Source of the DNA: Chlamydoabsidia padenii
Lineage: Eukaryota; Mucoromycota; Mucoromycetes; Mucorales; Cunninghamellaceae
Assembly (NCBI GenBank): GCA_025330725.1
Contig: JAIWND010000005.1
Coordinates: 1,326,929-1,390,928, forward strand
Direction: 5' to 3'
DNA length: 64,000 bases
Under the pieces are notes generated by a model, which saw nothing but the letters and a program-made list of their open reading frames with translations, had not been told where the DNA came from and did not search any database. A program made the translations under genes and the position numbers. Positions within the stretch are counted from its first letter, which is position 1, and each line of letters starts with the position of its first letter. Positions 13,301 through 30,571 of the stretch are shown piece after piece.

Positions 13301-13866
13301 TATATAGTAGGAATAAAAAAAAAAAGTATTAACAATACAAAAAAAAAAAAAAAAAGGATGGATGAGAGAGGGAAGAATGGAAAAGTGTGGAAAGAAAAAT
13401 ATAATTGTAGTCGGGATTCAAAATTTCGTTGAGCGTCCGTTTTTTATTTTTTTTTTGATGATATACTTGTCAAGTTTCAAGTGGCACTATGGTGAGTGCA
13501 AGAACTTGTCGGTTTCTTAGTGGAGGATAAGAGAAGAGTCAAGGTCGAAAGTCTGTGATTGTGATTTACCCGGTTAATGAATGTTTGTGCCATGTTTACT
13601 AAAGATGTAAGTGGCGGTCCCTTAATTTCAACCATCACTAAAATAACCATTTGGGCTCGGAAGCCAATCCTATTGCCATTGATTGGTCAATGATCTGGTT
13701 CATCAAAAGATACCGCCCCCCTAAAGATATAACCCCCGCCCAACATCAAATTATATATTTTATAAAGTGCCTAGATCATTTCTTTATAAAGCCATCATCA
13801 GTCATCATAAAAATAGACACATCGATCTTTATTAAGGTACAACACATTTATAATTAAGAGTCTATA
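13301..13866. other. Intergenic region, dehydratase promoter and ISWI 3' end
   Basis: T-rich coding-strand tracts sit directly upstream of the dehydratase start (A-runs at about 13316-13326 and 13339-13356). A motif copy TCGGGATTCAAAA is at about 13411-13423. I see no gene. Confidence 0.5.
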
Positions 13867-18499
<4,633 letters not shown>

Positions 18500-18759
18500 T
18501 GGCTTTGATGGTCTTTATAAATCAAACTTTGGAGAGTGAAGAAAGAAAGAAACAAAAGAAAAAAGAGATTGCATTGAAATTAAATATGGAGCCGTGACGC
18601 TGATTTTTTGGGGCCGCTCCACAAAATTGCATATTCTTTTTTTTTCCTTCCTTCCTTTCACAACATGGTGGGTTTTCATACTTGATTTAGATATGATCAT
18701 TATACTAAAGTTTACTCTTATATATAACTTTATATACAAGGTGCTAATACTCTACTATT
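18500..18759. other. Upstream region of the ISWI gene
   Basis: Short promoter region. A copy of the recurrent motif is not obvious here, unlike at many other genes in the window. Confidence 0.4.
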
Positions 18760-19720
18760 AGACTCTCCTATTGAAACTCTCTACTAACGATTGCCTTGTA
18801 AAGGGTAAGTTGATTTACCTTGATATTCTTCTTCATTCCACTCCATTATATTAACTGTTATTCTCATTGTAGAAACTGCATCAAGTTATATCGTCTTTGA
18901 CGGAACTTTAACTTTTGGCATATTCAACTATTGGAACTGATTCACCACTTGTCCTCTACTCCACCAACGTAACAAAGTCGAAAGCAAAGAGACCATTACT
19001 CGCTCTGCTCGAACAACCACATTTACCCAACACAGCAATAGTAAACTAGATATCAACGACTCCTGCTCCATCATGTTATTTATCAACTCTTCCGATCACA
19101 TTTAAAAATTCATCTTGCACCAGCTCTGCAATGAATACTTGGTCGGTCTTGACTCTTATACAACCAGTTTGAACAAACGCTGTCGGAACATTCCCCTCAT
19201 ACAACAATCCATTGATATCTCGACTGGATGCATCTTGGGCGCTTTTATATTATACTCTCACCAAGATGCTTCGGGGGCGGAGGCGTGATAGTTTATGCCT
19301 TCAATTACGATGATATAGGCCAAAGGTGGATGGATCAAGGAACACAAACGATTTGATACAAGCGCTACCATCACCACCTGACAGTGACATCATGGATCTA
19401 ATGGCTCACTCATCTAGCATGGTATTCAACAACAATAACAATAATAACCATACTTTACCCAACTGTATCATCCATTAACAGTAGCATTGTTTACAATACA
19501 ACAACTAAATCATCAACATCTCCTTATCTTTGCAATTGTGAGCGCACATGGTGTACAATCATAGACAACACTAATCAAGATCAAACTATTCAAACGACAA
19601 CTGGGATCAACAAAGAAGGCGAAGAAGGATCTTTAGCAGTAGTGAACACAACAAAAAAGAAGGGTATATTACCTTCCCCTTAGTAATAGCATCATTATTT
19701 ATCATTCTAATAAAAACCAT
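18760..19720 (+). pseudogene. Eroded protein-coding gene, family not recognised
   Basis: Several coding-like segments follow one another in the same direction but in different frames with stops between them. About 18900-18965 gives FWHIQLLELIHHLSST. About 19103-19285 gives LHQLCNEYLVGLDSYTTSLN, then a CRNIPLIQQSIDIS stretch and GCILGAFILYSHQDASG. About 19340-19455 is a hydrophilic Asn-rich stretch. About 19440-19680 includes SPYLCNCERTWCTIIDNT and ends at two stops before AATAAAA. A well-formed intron (donor GTAAGT near 18805, acceptor AG at 18871-18872) lies at the 5' end. The pattern fits a former gene broken by frameshifts, although unmodelled introns could explain some breaks. I do not recognise the family. 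Confidence 0.4.
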
Positions 19721-20915
19721 TTTATTCTTTTACATATACACATTTGATATCATTTAAAATACATGGTTTACTATTTTACTTTTGATTGATTGTCGAGGGA
19801 TCTACCGTGTGTTTCATAAAATGTACCATTAGGAAAAGGATGGTAGCTCACGTGAGAGGTCGTACTCGTATTAGAGGGAAAAAAAAAACCAGTTAGATGA
19901 AAACGTGGCTATTAGTCATATTTCAAAAGGAGTAGTAGTCTATCTATATATCTCAACATCATTATCATCTACTTTATATGTATATTCATTAGGACACCAC
20001 TTGGAGTACTACAGCCATCACTCCCCTACTCCTCCTTTTTGTTTGTATTTGTATGTATTAGAGACAAGGGTACCATTCCTATTTCACCAATGGGATTGAT
20101 TTATTGATACGGCCATCAGATTATGATATAGTTACGGAAAAGGCACCAGATCAGGTTGCATGTGGCGGGGTTTGAATGTTCCAAATAAGGATGTCGATCC
20201 CAAGAAAAAACCTGTAGATCCTACCATAGCTTAATCTAATCCTGATTTGATTGTATCGAGCCAGAATATAATTGTTTACAAAAGTTACCGTACATATGGC
20301 TATTGACTCCTCATTTATAACATCCATCTCCTTTTTCTATGTATCCCCATTTTCTTCTCCTCTTTTCAGTCAAAAAGAAACAAAAATGATTGGATGATTG
20401 TCAATCATTCATTTTGATATACAATAATCATGGTTTCAATTCAATGAACATTAGAGATATAGTATGAAATTATCAAGTATTGTAAGTAATGGAAACATAT
20501 ACGTATCCTTCTCGGGAGTCTTTTCTCCTTGATTCCCCGAAAACGGATGTATGGTTTTTGCGGGGTGGGTTTTTTGGTATATAACTATTCAAAATAAGAC
20601 TGTAAAAGATGATACCATTATACTATACTTCATTTTGTTGTAATAGCTAGCATACAATAAACAATGCCACGTTTGGTTCCTTTCTTAATCGTGGAAAGCG
20701 CAAAAATGGGGGCGGCGGGTTTTAAAAATTAAGATTTCATTACCCCTGAATTTTCGGATTTGTGGAATCCATCCGCCAACTTTGGGCAAAACGGGTGCAT
20801 GGGAGGTGATGAGAATCAGTGGATTGGGAAAGAAAGTAGGAACGTGGTAGTTTTAATACTTATACATCTTTCAGTGAAGATAATGTTTGAATAGGTAGAT
20901 GGTGCCTTACTGATC

Positions 20916-20946
<31 letters not shown>

Positions 20947-21721
20947 GACAAAAGGGTATGCGCATAATTTGATCGGAGAGATGATCTCGGGAACAATGAA
21001 TGAAGTGTATGACAGATGATCACAGCTTGTAATCCTTATGATAGCAAGTTTAACATTTTATGATTAAAACTCTTTCATAAAAGAAAGATTAAAAACGTCC
21101 CTTGATGCACGGACAAGAAAGAGGGAAACATTCACACGTTTTCTTCCTTTCTCTCTCTCTCTCACACACACAACACAAAAAGAGGAAAAGACTGGGGAAA
21201 GTGTTTTAAGAAGGGGAGACCATGGATGGTTCCAAAACAACCAATCAAAGTAAATCCACCTGAAACTATTTAACAATCGGGATTGCAGGAATTTCAAGTT
21301 CGCTCACGTTTTCATCGTTTTATATATATATATATATATATAAAAACAAGCACGTTTTGGCTTCCTATTCTGCAGGGCGCATTTTCCACGCCACGTTTTT
21401 TATTTCTTTCTTTTTCTTCTTCTTTCGGGTGGGGAGGATACTTATTTTTAGAGCATACACAGGGAGCGATGGTCAATAACAAATCAATGCGTTTTCCTTA
21501 ACCTTACGATGTGAGGCATAAATAAAGTTACACAAGTCAGGATCGCTACCTTGGTTTAAGATTCCGACGCCAAACTCCGACAAGATTGAAAAAAAAAAAA
21601 GTATAAAACCTCTCAAGTCCCCTTTTGATCTTCTTTCCTTTATTTTACACTTTTTTTCTTCAACTTTTTATACTCAACCTTTTTTCTTCATTATAACACA
21701 CATATATATATCAATAACATA
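19721..21721. other. Long intergenic region upstream of NRG1-like gene
   Basis: About 2 kb without a convincing gene. It holds two GCGGG-type motif variants (about 20164-20176 and 20714-20727), an A-run of about 27 (20917-20943), a (TA)n run (about 21320-21341), and a TATA box with a T/C-rich leader before 21722. The length suggests an extended regulatory region, which is inference. Confidence 0.45.
21602..21608 (+). promoter_or_regulatory. TATA box of NRG1-like gene
   Basis: TATAAAA about 115 bp upstream of the ATG, followed by a T/C-rich tract, a typical fungal core promoter layout. Confidence 0.5.
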
Positions 21722-22836
21722 ATGATGCATTCTGATTCTACTTTATCTGTAAAAGATGCAACTGGTCGACATATCAGCCTTTTGAATGATCAACAACAAG
21801 CTAAACATGATCAAGATCAAGAACATACTTCTATGGTATCCTTCAACTCCAAACGAAAGTATCATTGTGTTGAAATTGGCTGCAACAAAAGTTTTACTAC
21901 AAGGTAAGTCAAATTAGATTTATGAAAAAAAAAGAGGGATGAAAACTAACAACAATACTTTCTAGTGGTCATCTTGCTCGACACCATCGTATACACACAG
22001 GTGAAAAGAACTTTCATTGTCTTCATCCTGGTTGTCCTTCTCGCTTCTCTCGTCAAGACAATATGATGCAACATTATCGAACACATTTATCACCAAAGTC
22101 CCGCCGTCAACATCAACATCAACACTCTAATAACTCCAAATCAAAAAGAAACAAAGAACATCCACATTTACATTGTCATACCATGGTTGGATCTGAAGAA
22201 CATAGTGACATGCACCCCTTGGTTGATACAACTGATTTAGCAATGATAGGAGATCGAACCATGACCAGATCTCGACGAGCGACGACATTACCTTGCTCAT
22301 TCCAACCGACATCACCAATCAATGATATTTACACCACCACAAAAAGTCAAACCTCATCTTCACCACCTCGTCAAATGCATCATCAACATCCTCATTGGTT
22401 TCCTTCACCACGCCCATCCTTGTCAAACTTGATTAAGCCTCTACCTATGGAACCGGTTTCAACCCGTTCGACTTGTATGGATGCATCACCTACTTTTATG
22501 ACCAACCATTATCGATCCACTTCACCCAACGGACATCTTCAACAATCGAATCGTAATCATCCATTTTATCAACCTTATCCTCGTCGACCTCAACGTGCTC
22601 ATTCGACTTCATCCACTTGCTCATCCACTTCGTCTTCGTCTTTTTTATCTCCACGCCCACTCGCCCTATCACCTCCTCCGTTAGTGGATCCAACCGACGT
22701 TATTTACCCGAAGCACTTTATTCAACTTCCACCACCGCCACTTACTCAACAACAGGACACTCACCATATCGTCACTAATAATCATCACGAACAAGGTTTA
22801 TCAAGGTCGGCTCACACGGTTAGTATATTTGGTTGA
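21722..22836 (+). CDS. C2H2 zinc-finger factor, NRG1-like
   Basis: Nuclear DNA-binding protein of 350 residues in two exons (21722-21903, 21966-22836). Two adjacent C2H2 fingers lie near the N-terminus (about residues 47-105): YHCVEIGCNKSFTTSGHLAR then HHRIHTGEKNFHC and FSRQDNMMQHYRTH. The wording 'FTTSGHLARH-RIHTGEK' and 'RFSRxDNxxQHYRTH' is characteristic of the Nrg1/Nrg2 repressor group, which controls carbon, stress and filamentation genes in yeasts. The intron splits finger 1. The rest is disordered and rich in Ser, Pro, His and Gln. The assignment rests on the finger helices; the target genes are unknown. Confidence 0.85.
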
Positions 22837-23639
22837 AAAAAAAAATCCTCTCCTCCTTTTTTATTTATTTTATATATCATTCCCCCCTTCCTTACTTTAT
22901 GTTATGACACACTACGATAGATACTTTATTTTATCATTATGCAACATTTATACATACCTTCCATACACTACTTTCATATACATTTTACAACTATAGATTT
23001 ATTATCTTTTTTTATTTTATTATTTTTCTGTACATCCTTTTTATATATACATATATATCATCCAATGTAATTATAGTCATCTCCCTTTTTGTATGCTTTT
23101 TATGAATAAACATCGAAATTACTATAATAAATACTTGTGGTCTTTTGTTGGGTAAGGGGGTTATATTGACAAATCTTGTTTTTTTTTAAGCTCGAGATTG
23201 GACCTCCCTCCTTGCATAATGACCTTCTGTGGCTCCGCTTGATTTGGACCAGACCTTTTTTTTTTTTTTTTCTTGACGATACATCCCGTTCATGATCATC
23301 GTTGTCTATTAAATCACACTGTTGATGTTTATTTTAAATGGGGCGTAAAATGGGATCTATTGGAGTATTTGTTTTGTCACTAAAGCCCCCCTTTTTGTGT
23401 TCCCGTTCTACAAAGAAAGTTTTGGGTCCTTTGTTTTCGTCTTACAAGGGAGGCAAAAGGGTTAAGTGTTGGAAGGGGTTCAGGATCATCGGATACACAT
23501 CGTATCATTTTGTATTTGTATATATGGTTTCACAATAAAATCATTATCATCATCATCATCATCATCATTCTAAGGGTTTTTTTTTTATTAATGACAAAAA
23601 AGAAGATTCTATTTTTCTAAAGGGTTTCAACACTATAGA
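22837..23639. other. Convergent intergenic region
   Basis: 3' regions of two convergent genes. It holds T-rich stretches, an AATAAA near 23105, and a short (ATC)n array at about 23541-23566. I see no gene. Confidence 0.5.
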
Positions 23640-26251
23640 TTAAATGACTACACTATTTGTTTTTAAATGACTAGGGGCATTATGGAAGAGTGATTTCCAC
23701 ATATAGGCTTCAGATAACAAAAGTTCCACATCCTTTTCTTGCCAGTCTTGAGTGGGGAGTTGTTGTAAAAAGATCATCACCTCCTAAAAAGAGAGAATCA
23801 TGCAAAAAAGATACAAATTAGTTTTCAAACGCCGACATTCCCCCTTCTTTTTGTATATATTACCTGAAAGTCCATTTTCTGTAGCTGGGCAGACCATTTC
23901 ACCAAAAAAGCAGCACACACATAGACATGGAATTCCGAAAATCCTTCCGAGGACCCTTCTGCCAGATAAGTGTCCCACATCCTAATGGTGTTTTGCAATG
24001 AAAGTTCCCGCATCAAGAGACAATTCATCCATCGGAATGCAAATTGTATGAATTCGATCCCTTCTTGTTGTAAATGATTGGCCAATCGTCCTAGTGAATG
24101 CAAAAAAAAAGGAAAGAGTGAGTTACCCTATTTCTTCTATGTGTTTTGTTCCTTACCATCTATCCTTGATATCAGTTCTTTCAAGGTTGCAATTTGTCGT
24201 TGTATACCCGGTTGAGCAAAAGTGTAGTTGTCCTTTATATGATAGTAACAAAGTTGAGAGTGATCCATTGAAATCCAGTGTTATCTATTTTACCTGTATA
24301 CCATCTAAAAGTTTTGAAAGACACCAAAAGCTGTCGGCTTCAATAACATCCAATATATCTTGATCCAGTCTGTTCATATCGTATTCTTCAGGTTCGCTTC
24401 CTATTACAAAAGAGAGTCAAAGATCCATTGTATATACCCACTTTATCGTCCTTTCCCCCCCCTTACCGATATATGCAGATAAGAAGACTTCGAATAAAGG
24501 TGTTACCAGATCGTTGATGCCTTGTACATAGCCCGTAGCAGGATGTCGAATCGCCCACTGGTACAAAATCCGTTCCAGGCACTAAGGTTGTATATAAGAG
24601 ATGAGATGATTAAAAAACGTGACCTATTGTAATACCGCCCCCCCTTTTTTTTGTTTTTGTTTCCGTCATTTACCTCTTGTGTAATTGTAGATTGGTATAA
24701 GAATACAGTTGGATTTGTTCGAAGGATATCGATATGAATCTAGATTGGATGAAAGGAAGGAAGGAAGCATTTAGTATACATAAAGCACCTATTATTTTGT
24801 GATAACTACCTGATGCCATAACGATTGATCCATTTTTGATTTTCCTCTTGTATTGGTTGCTTTTACACTGTCCAGATATTCCTTACGTTTCCTTGCCAAT
24901 GTTTCCACCCGCCTTTCTGAATTACACGGTAAGTATCCCTACCAACAACAATAAAAGGGGGTTAGTCAATCAAATCTATTGATTCATAACTTTGTTTTTC
25001 TTTTCTGACCTACCAGTAAAAGTTGCCAAGTCATCAATCTAAAGTCTTGAGGTATACCGTTCCAACACACACTTCTTAATGCCACTATAGTAGAATGATT
25101 ATAAATTCCATGTTAGTCCATCAAGTTCCACCTGTCATCATTTATTCCTCCTTGTACTTTACCTAGGTCAACATTTACATTACTTAATATGCTTTTTAGT
25201 TTTCTCGTTCTGATTGGATCCGATGCTTTTTCAGGGTCGACCAGATTCAAGGTAAAACTTGGATCTACATAACAAATCAAACATGTCAATATCAATCATT
25301 ATACATCCTTTTTAGTTAAATCTTTTTTTACCTTTCAAAATATCCTTGACATTGTCAACAGTACCCTTGTCATTTATTGGTCGATTGTGCTGATGCTTTA
25401 TTGGTGCTGCTGTCTGGCGGGATGATGGATTGTTGTTGAGAGGAGATGTGATGGCTGTAGGTCCAGATGATGATCTAGAAGAGGTATATGTTGTTTCTTT
25501 TGTTGTTGATGATGATGATGATGATGATATTTTTGTTGTTTTTGTTGTCGTTGCTGTTGCTGTAGAAGGAGTCATATGGGGCGACTGGATTGATGATGTA
25601 GTCGTCACAGAATCATCCCATTCATCATTGGTTTCTTCCAAAAAGGCATTAAATGATTTATGCTGGGCTGACGCGTGTCGTTTGTGATGAGGTTTCTTCT
25701 TGTTTGATGATGGTGAAGCAGATCGATCTGTTCCGGGACTGCCGATGCTGCTGTTGCTATTATTGTTGCTGTGGTTAGAGAATAATGTCTTGTTGTTGGA
25801 AGTTCGGTACTGAGACGGTAATAATGGTGGTGGTGATAAACTGTTTGATGTAGTGTGTTGATTGTTAACTAGGCTCGTATAAGAATATCGCGCCCCTATG
25901 ACCACAGGTAACTTGTCGGTGTCTTCGTCGCCGACTGGAATAAATGAATCATGACTAGTGAGAAAGTACAATATGGTTAGTAGAGGTAATCATAACGTAT
26001 TTATTCAAACAGTATACTTTTTTTTTTTTTTTTTCTTTTTTCAGCGTTTACCTTCCTGGTGGTTTCATACCATGTTTTCTTCTCCAAAAAGATCTATAAT
26101 GAATCAAGGTTAAACTGAATCAGCACAGTATCAATCAAAAGGAACAGCCTGAATCAGCTTACTTTCGTGTGATGTCTATACAATATTAGTGTTAGATAAA
26201 GGTCGGTTCATCAAAGATGTAGTTACGTTTAGTTTACTTACTATTATCCAT
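23640..26251 (-). CDS. GYP1: TBC-domain Rab GAP, Gyp1/TBC1D22 type
   Basis: GTPase-activating protein for Ypt1/Rab GTPases at the Golgi. The coding sequence begins with tiny exons: 10 nt (26242-26251, ATGGATAATA) and 13 nt (26163-26175). A 42-nt exon then reads FWRRKHGMKPPG. A long Ser/Thr/Asn-rich disordered region follows (about 25325-25950). The TBC domain occupies the C-terminal half. CWNGIPQDFRLMTWQLLLGY carries the catalytic Arg finger region (IPQDFR). YVQGINDLVTPLFEVF carries the Gln finger, in YVQGINDL. FRWMNCLLMREL is a further conserved block. The C-terminus runs LLLSEAYMWKSLFHNAPSHL. NDL plus the 'LRSVCWNGIP' entry fit Gyp1 best. An A-run (T-run on the coding strand) lies directly upstream. 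Confidence 0.9.
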
Positions 26252-26277
26252 GTCTTTGGTATAGAGTTAAGGGATGC

Positions 26278-26318
<41 letters not shown>

Positions 26319-26370
26319 AGGGAAGAAAAGGGCGAGTAAGAAAAGTGGGGAGACCAGTAAAAGCTTCATT

Positions 26371-26383
26371 GTCGGGATTTAAA
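26371..26383 (+). promoter_or_regulatory. Recurrent GCGGGATTT-type motif
   Basis: GTCGGGATTTAAA about 120 bp upstream of the Gyp1-type start codon. Confidence 0.4.
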
Positions 26384-26924
26384 TTTATCACCTATGAGAT
26401 ATACAAAGTGAATTTGCGCGGGGAGAGTAGGAGGAAAGGTTCATAAAGGTGAAAAGAAATGCATTAAAGACATCAAATGAGAAAGAAAGAAAGAAAAAAA
26501 AAAGGGGGGGGTAATAAGGGATGATCAAACGATTATATACATCTGCATCATCAACATGCTTCAGTCTTGTTCTTTCCTTGACCCTTCATCATTTTTTGAT
26601 TCACCTTGAGTGATGATTTCCGTTTAAATTTGACTCAACTGGCATATTGTGAGTTTAATACAAATAGTCTTTATTATCTTTTTTCAGTAAGGATGTTTGC
26701 ATCAATGGATTTGAACAACCGTGTTCTTCTTCTTTCCCAAATAGTACAAATTCCAATCCCCGACAGGATCGAAAAAGAAAACATGAATACATGTGAGAAC
26801 TTCATAATATACGAGCACAACTCATATATAAGCAACTTCAAAGTGTGTTGATTGTCTTTGACATATGGTAGCGGTTGATTTCTTGATACAGGCAGGCTCT
26901 CGCCTTCCTTCATGGGTGATCAAA

Positions 26925-26936
26925 GCGGGATTTGAA
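26925..26936 (+). promoter_or_regulatory. Recurrent GCGGGATTT-type motif
   Basis: Perfect GCGGGATTTGAA, not close to any recognised start codon. Confidence 0.35.
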
Positions 26937-27319
26937 CATAATTATATTGAAATTCCGATCAATGCTAAGACTTACACAAGCTGAGCAAGTACCCCCAAGC
27001 TTTGTGGTAGTCTATAGAATAAACTACAGTACAAGCCTCAATAAAGTGAAAACAACATGCATATAATAGTGTAAAAAGAAGTTTGACGAATCTAAAAAAC
27101 AAACCCCCGGGTTCGGACTTTTCCTTCATCCTTGGCAGTAGATCCAATTAAGGTAAGAGTAAAAGAAAAGCATTCTTTTATTGTGATTTCATCAAGTATG
27201 TAGTAAAACAAAACAAAACAAATGTATGAGAGGATAATATACTGCTTGTAATGATAAGTGAGGGAAAGGGGGGAGATGTCGAGGTGGGTGGGGGGGGAGA
27301 GAAGACTATACTAAGCTAT

Positions 27320-28280
27320 TTAATTTCTTTTCACCGAGCGAATAGAGGCATTACCAGAGTCTTGTGTGGATTCATTGATTGATCCATTGCCATTTCGTTT
27401 TTCGTCCAGTTCCTTCTTTGTTTGTTCTTCAATGTCACGAATATCTTGAATAGTCAATCCAAACCATCGATCAGTCCAACAGAATAATTGTCTACATCAT
27501 TAATTTATGTTAGTATTTCCCCCCGTACCCACCCCTTTGTTTAGTTTGTGTGTTTACCGATGGAAGTTACAGAACATATTTCTGATGGCACCAGCAATGA
27601 AGGATTCCGTCTTTGATTGGATTCCAAACCATTTGAATTCAATGTAAACAAGCTTGTAACAAGTCATCACAGGATCACATTTCTTTTGCCAGTCGGGGTC
27701 TACCAGGGGGCCACGACCCGTTTTTTGAGAATGGAATAACTTGGGATCTTCGTGTGCCTTGTAGTCTTTACTGTCCACCTTGTCGTTCGCAACATCGATA
27801 ATCACCACTTCTCGTTTCTTGAGATCTATTTCATATAAAAAGGGAATTAGTTAGTTCAGTAATCAGTTTATTATATCATATGGATTGGCTTGCCTTCTTT
27901 GGAGATGTTCAATGCATTGTCAAGTTCACCACGAGAGCCATCCACATGTAGAGTTTCATACACAATGGAAAAGTTGTCCTTCATCCAGCCGTTCTATGTT
28001 TAAAAGTTATCAAGATAGTATCGTTCAATTCGGTTTCCTTGTTATCCCCCTTCCCCTATAATCGCTTCGTCCTTTTGTTTTACAGCAACAGACTATGATC
28101 ATCATGATCATTTTTAATTACCTTCAATACTATAGATCATAAAGGTGAAAAAAAAAAGGAGTTAGTTCACATGGTCATATAGTCATCCCCTTTTATATAA
28201 CCCTCCCTTCTGCTCCCCAATCCATTACACTTCATCGATTCAATCCGATCATAGTTGTCGTAAAGCCCGTTGTTTCCATA

Positions 28281-28322
<42 letters not shown>

Positions 28323-28847
28323 CATTGTGTACTTACCAGTTTTGCAATAAGGATAAGCATTCCAGGCCTAGTTGATAATAAACAAGATGAGTAAAGGTTA
28401 GTTAGATGATGACGATGAGTCAAAAGATGACAAGTACCCTTTTCACTTTGTTTATCTTTATCCCCATTCCCTCTATATATACGTTTATTTTATCTTGCTT
28501 ACCTCTTCGTATAAATCTAGAGCACCATGAGGAGCGATGGCGCGGACAAAGGCAGGTACACGGGACGCCAGGCGATAGATCTTGTAAGTGTATTGACCTT
28601 TTTGACCATCAGGGTTTTCGTAAGGTTCGTTCTTTAAGACTTCTACACCTTCACCACCACCAGTGGTTTCTTTAGATGCCATAGCAGTGGAATACAATTG
28701 AGCTAAAAAGGAAAGAGAGGGAGAGAGACAAAGAAAGATTAGTGTGTGTGGCAAATTAGGTTCACTATAATCGTTCATCATGAACTTACCCACTTGGTAT
28801 TCGGCTTGTGTGCAGTTGTTGATGACGCGGAACTCTTTGATGAGCAT
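27320..28847 (-). CDS. Phosphatidylinositol transfer protein (PITP alpha/beta type)
   Basis: START-like lipid carrier that moves phosphatidylinositol and phosphatidylcholine between membranes, a Class I PITP as in animals and distinct from yeast Sec14. The N-terminus reads [53 protein letters not shown] and [10 protein letters not shown] follow the family order closely. [12 protein letters not shown] and [16 protein letters not shown] are the conserved C-terminal core. The tail is hydrophilic. An 8-nt microexon at 28122-28129 (TATTGAAG on the coding strand) is needed to keep the frame, giving [13 protein letters not shown], which aligns with the family's TV-x3-YMKEDF segment. The intron upstream of the microexon is enlarged and holds a long T-run on the plus strand at about 28286-28314. 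Confidence 0.93.
28122..28129 (-). other. 8-nt microexon of the PITP gene
   Basis: Coding-strand TATTGAAG is flanked by an AG acceptor (28130-28131) and a GTAAT donor ending at 28121. Adding it restores the frame and encodes Leu-Lys plus part of Val. Confidence 0.8.
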
Positions 28848-30571
28848 ATTGGGATAAAAGATAAGGTAAAAAGTAGAAGAGAAGAAGAAGAAGAAGAAAG
28901 GAAGAAAGGAAGAAAGAAAGTACGATATTTCAAAAAAAAAAATTGATTGGGAAAGGAGGTTAAAAATTCCATTGGTATTCAGTCACAGTCGTGTAAAAAA
29001 GGAAACCAATAGAGTGAACTTGATCATGGAGTTGAACTATATTAAGTGTCAAGGCCAGACTCTTCCAACATTCCGCTTTTATCTGCCAAAATCCTCCTTC
29101 ACCTTTTTTGGAGTGCGATTGACATTCCATGCAAAACGAACTTTGAATGGCCTAAAATGAAACACCACTCTTTCTTCCCTCAACCCCACTAACTAAACAT
29201 GGAGAAGGGTAAAATTTCTGTTTTTTTGGTATTGCAATGAAATATAATAATACATCATAATAAATAAAAAATTCACATTACTTGGCAAAGTAATGATGTA
29301 TAAGCAAATAGGGAGGTACAGCTCATGTGATTCGTGCTTTCGGGTGTCACCATCGGATCATCGACTTGCTCTTTCCTTCTATTTACAACGGTCACCTCAA
29401 AAAATACTATAAATACAGAAACCATCGATCAACTTGTTCACAAGTCATTTGAATCAACAACTGATTCTCTCTACTTGCTCCCTTTCACATACATAGACGA
29501 TGGAAGCATAATGCGGGGTTTTAACTTTGAAATTCAAATCCCGATTTTGATCTTCTTACTTCTTCTTTAAAAAATGAGAACTTTTTGCATCATAGCACAT
29601 CCCATATTTGTTCCAATATACAAAAAAAAAAAAAAAAATGCAAGGAGGACTTGTACTCAAGTCAAGTCGTAGAAGGCTGTTTTGCAGAGACAATGCATAA
29701 TCGTACATAGTGATCATGCACATTATCCTTGTGTTGTCACCATGTACATACCAGTTTTATTACAAAGTCTTTCAGGTCACATGAACCGAAAAAAAACAAC
29801 CAAAAACCGAAAACCTCGTATTGGAATGATATCAGCCTGATCTCCCATATCGTTGGTCTTCCCATGCAGTAAGTATCAAGTTAAAATAGATCTGGTCAAC
29901 GCTGAGAAGATTAAAATAGATTCCAATTCCGACAATTTATCCAAAATGGAAAGGGTGACAGGCCAAGCAGAGATCAAGATCAGTCAACTAACAAGACAAG
30001 TCTTATAATCAGCACAAACAGGTAGACTGCTTATCACCAGAGGCGGATCGTCATCTAACTGCAGGGCAAATACCATCAGGGGCTCAAAGTGCCTGATCAA
30101 GTTTTACCTTTCAATTACATACAGGCTATTTGCATGGTAATGTGAAGTGAGTTGAACACGATAAAGCAGGACGAGTTTTTGCATGAATTACGGAGTTTTA
30201 ATAGTTTAATGCTTCATCTCAAACACAACCATCGCATAACGGAAGATGTCACTCATCAACAAGTATTTGGACTTGGTGAAAATCAGAAGGTTTAAACATG
30301 CATGTTTTTAATAGTGGATGATGATAAGCAATGCCTCGGTGATTTAAGGACATCACCCACATAAACACATTCCTAGCCCCATAAACCAAGTATCGACAAT
30401 TAAAGTTAAAGAGTATATATGTATCATTTTTATTTAGTGTATAGGGTAAAAAGTAAGTAAAATGTTTATTGAATGGAATAGGAGGATATAATTGAGGCAC
30501 CATCATCCCAATAGGTTATTGTACTAATCTAAACCAACACCAACCTACTCTCATAAAGTAAAAAAAAAATG
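28848..30571. other. Intergenic region between PITP and Arb1 genes
   Basis: About 1.7 kb. Open frames here lack recognisable features. It contains a GA-rich tract just upstream of the PITP start (T/C-rich on the coding strand) and an inverted pair of motif variants at about 29512-29545. I see no gene. Confidence 0.45.
29512..29545. promoter_or_regulatory. Inverted pair of the recurrent motif
   Basis: GCGGGGTTTTAA is followed 10 bp later by TTCAAATCCCGA, so the two copies face each other. Confidence 0.3.

Larger units (their letters stand above)
26252..27319. other. Intergenic region between Gyp1 and PITP genes
   Basis: Promoter side of the Gyp1-type gene: an A-run at about 26280-26314 and a motif copy at 26371-26383. 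A further perfect motif copy is at 26925-26936. I see no gene. Confidence 0.5.

Noticed and set aside
29334..29570. Plus-strand open frame of 78 codons
   Set aside because: No ATG at its true start in the expected context, no conserved motif, and low-complexity hydrophobic end; probably chance.
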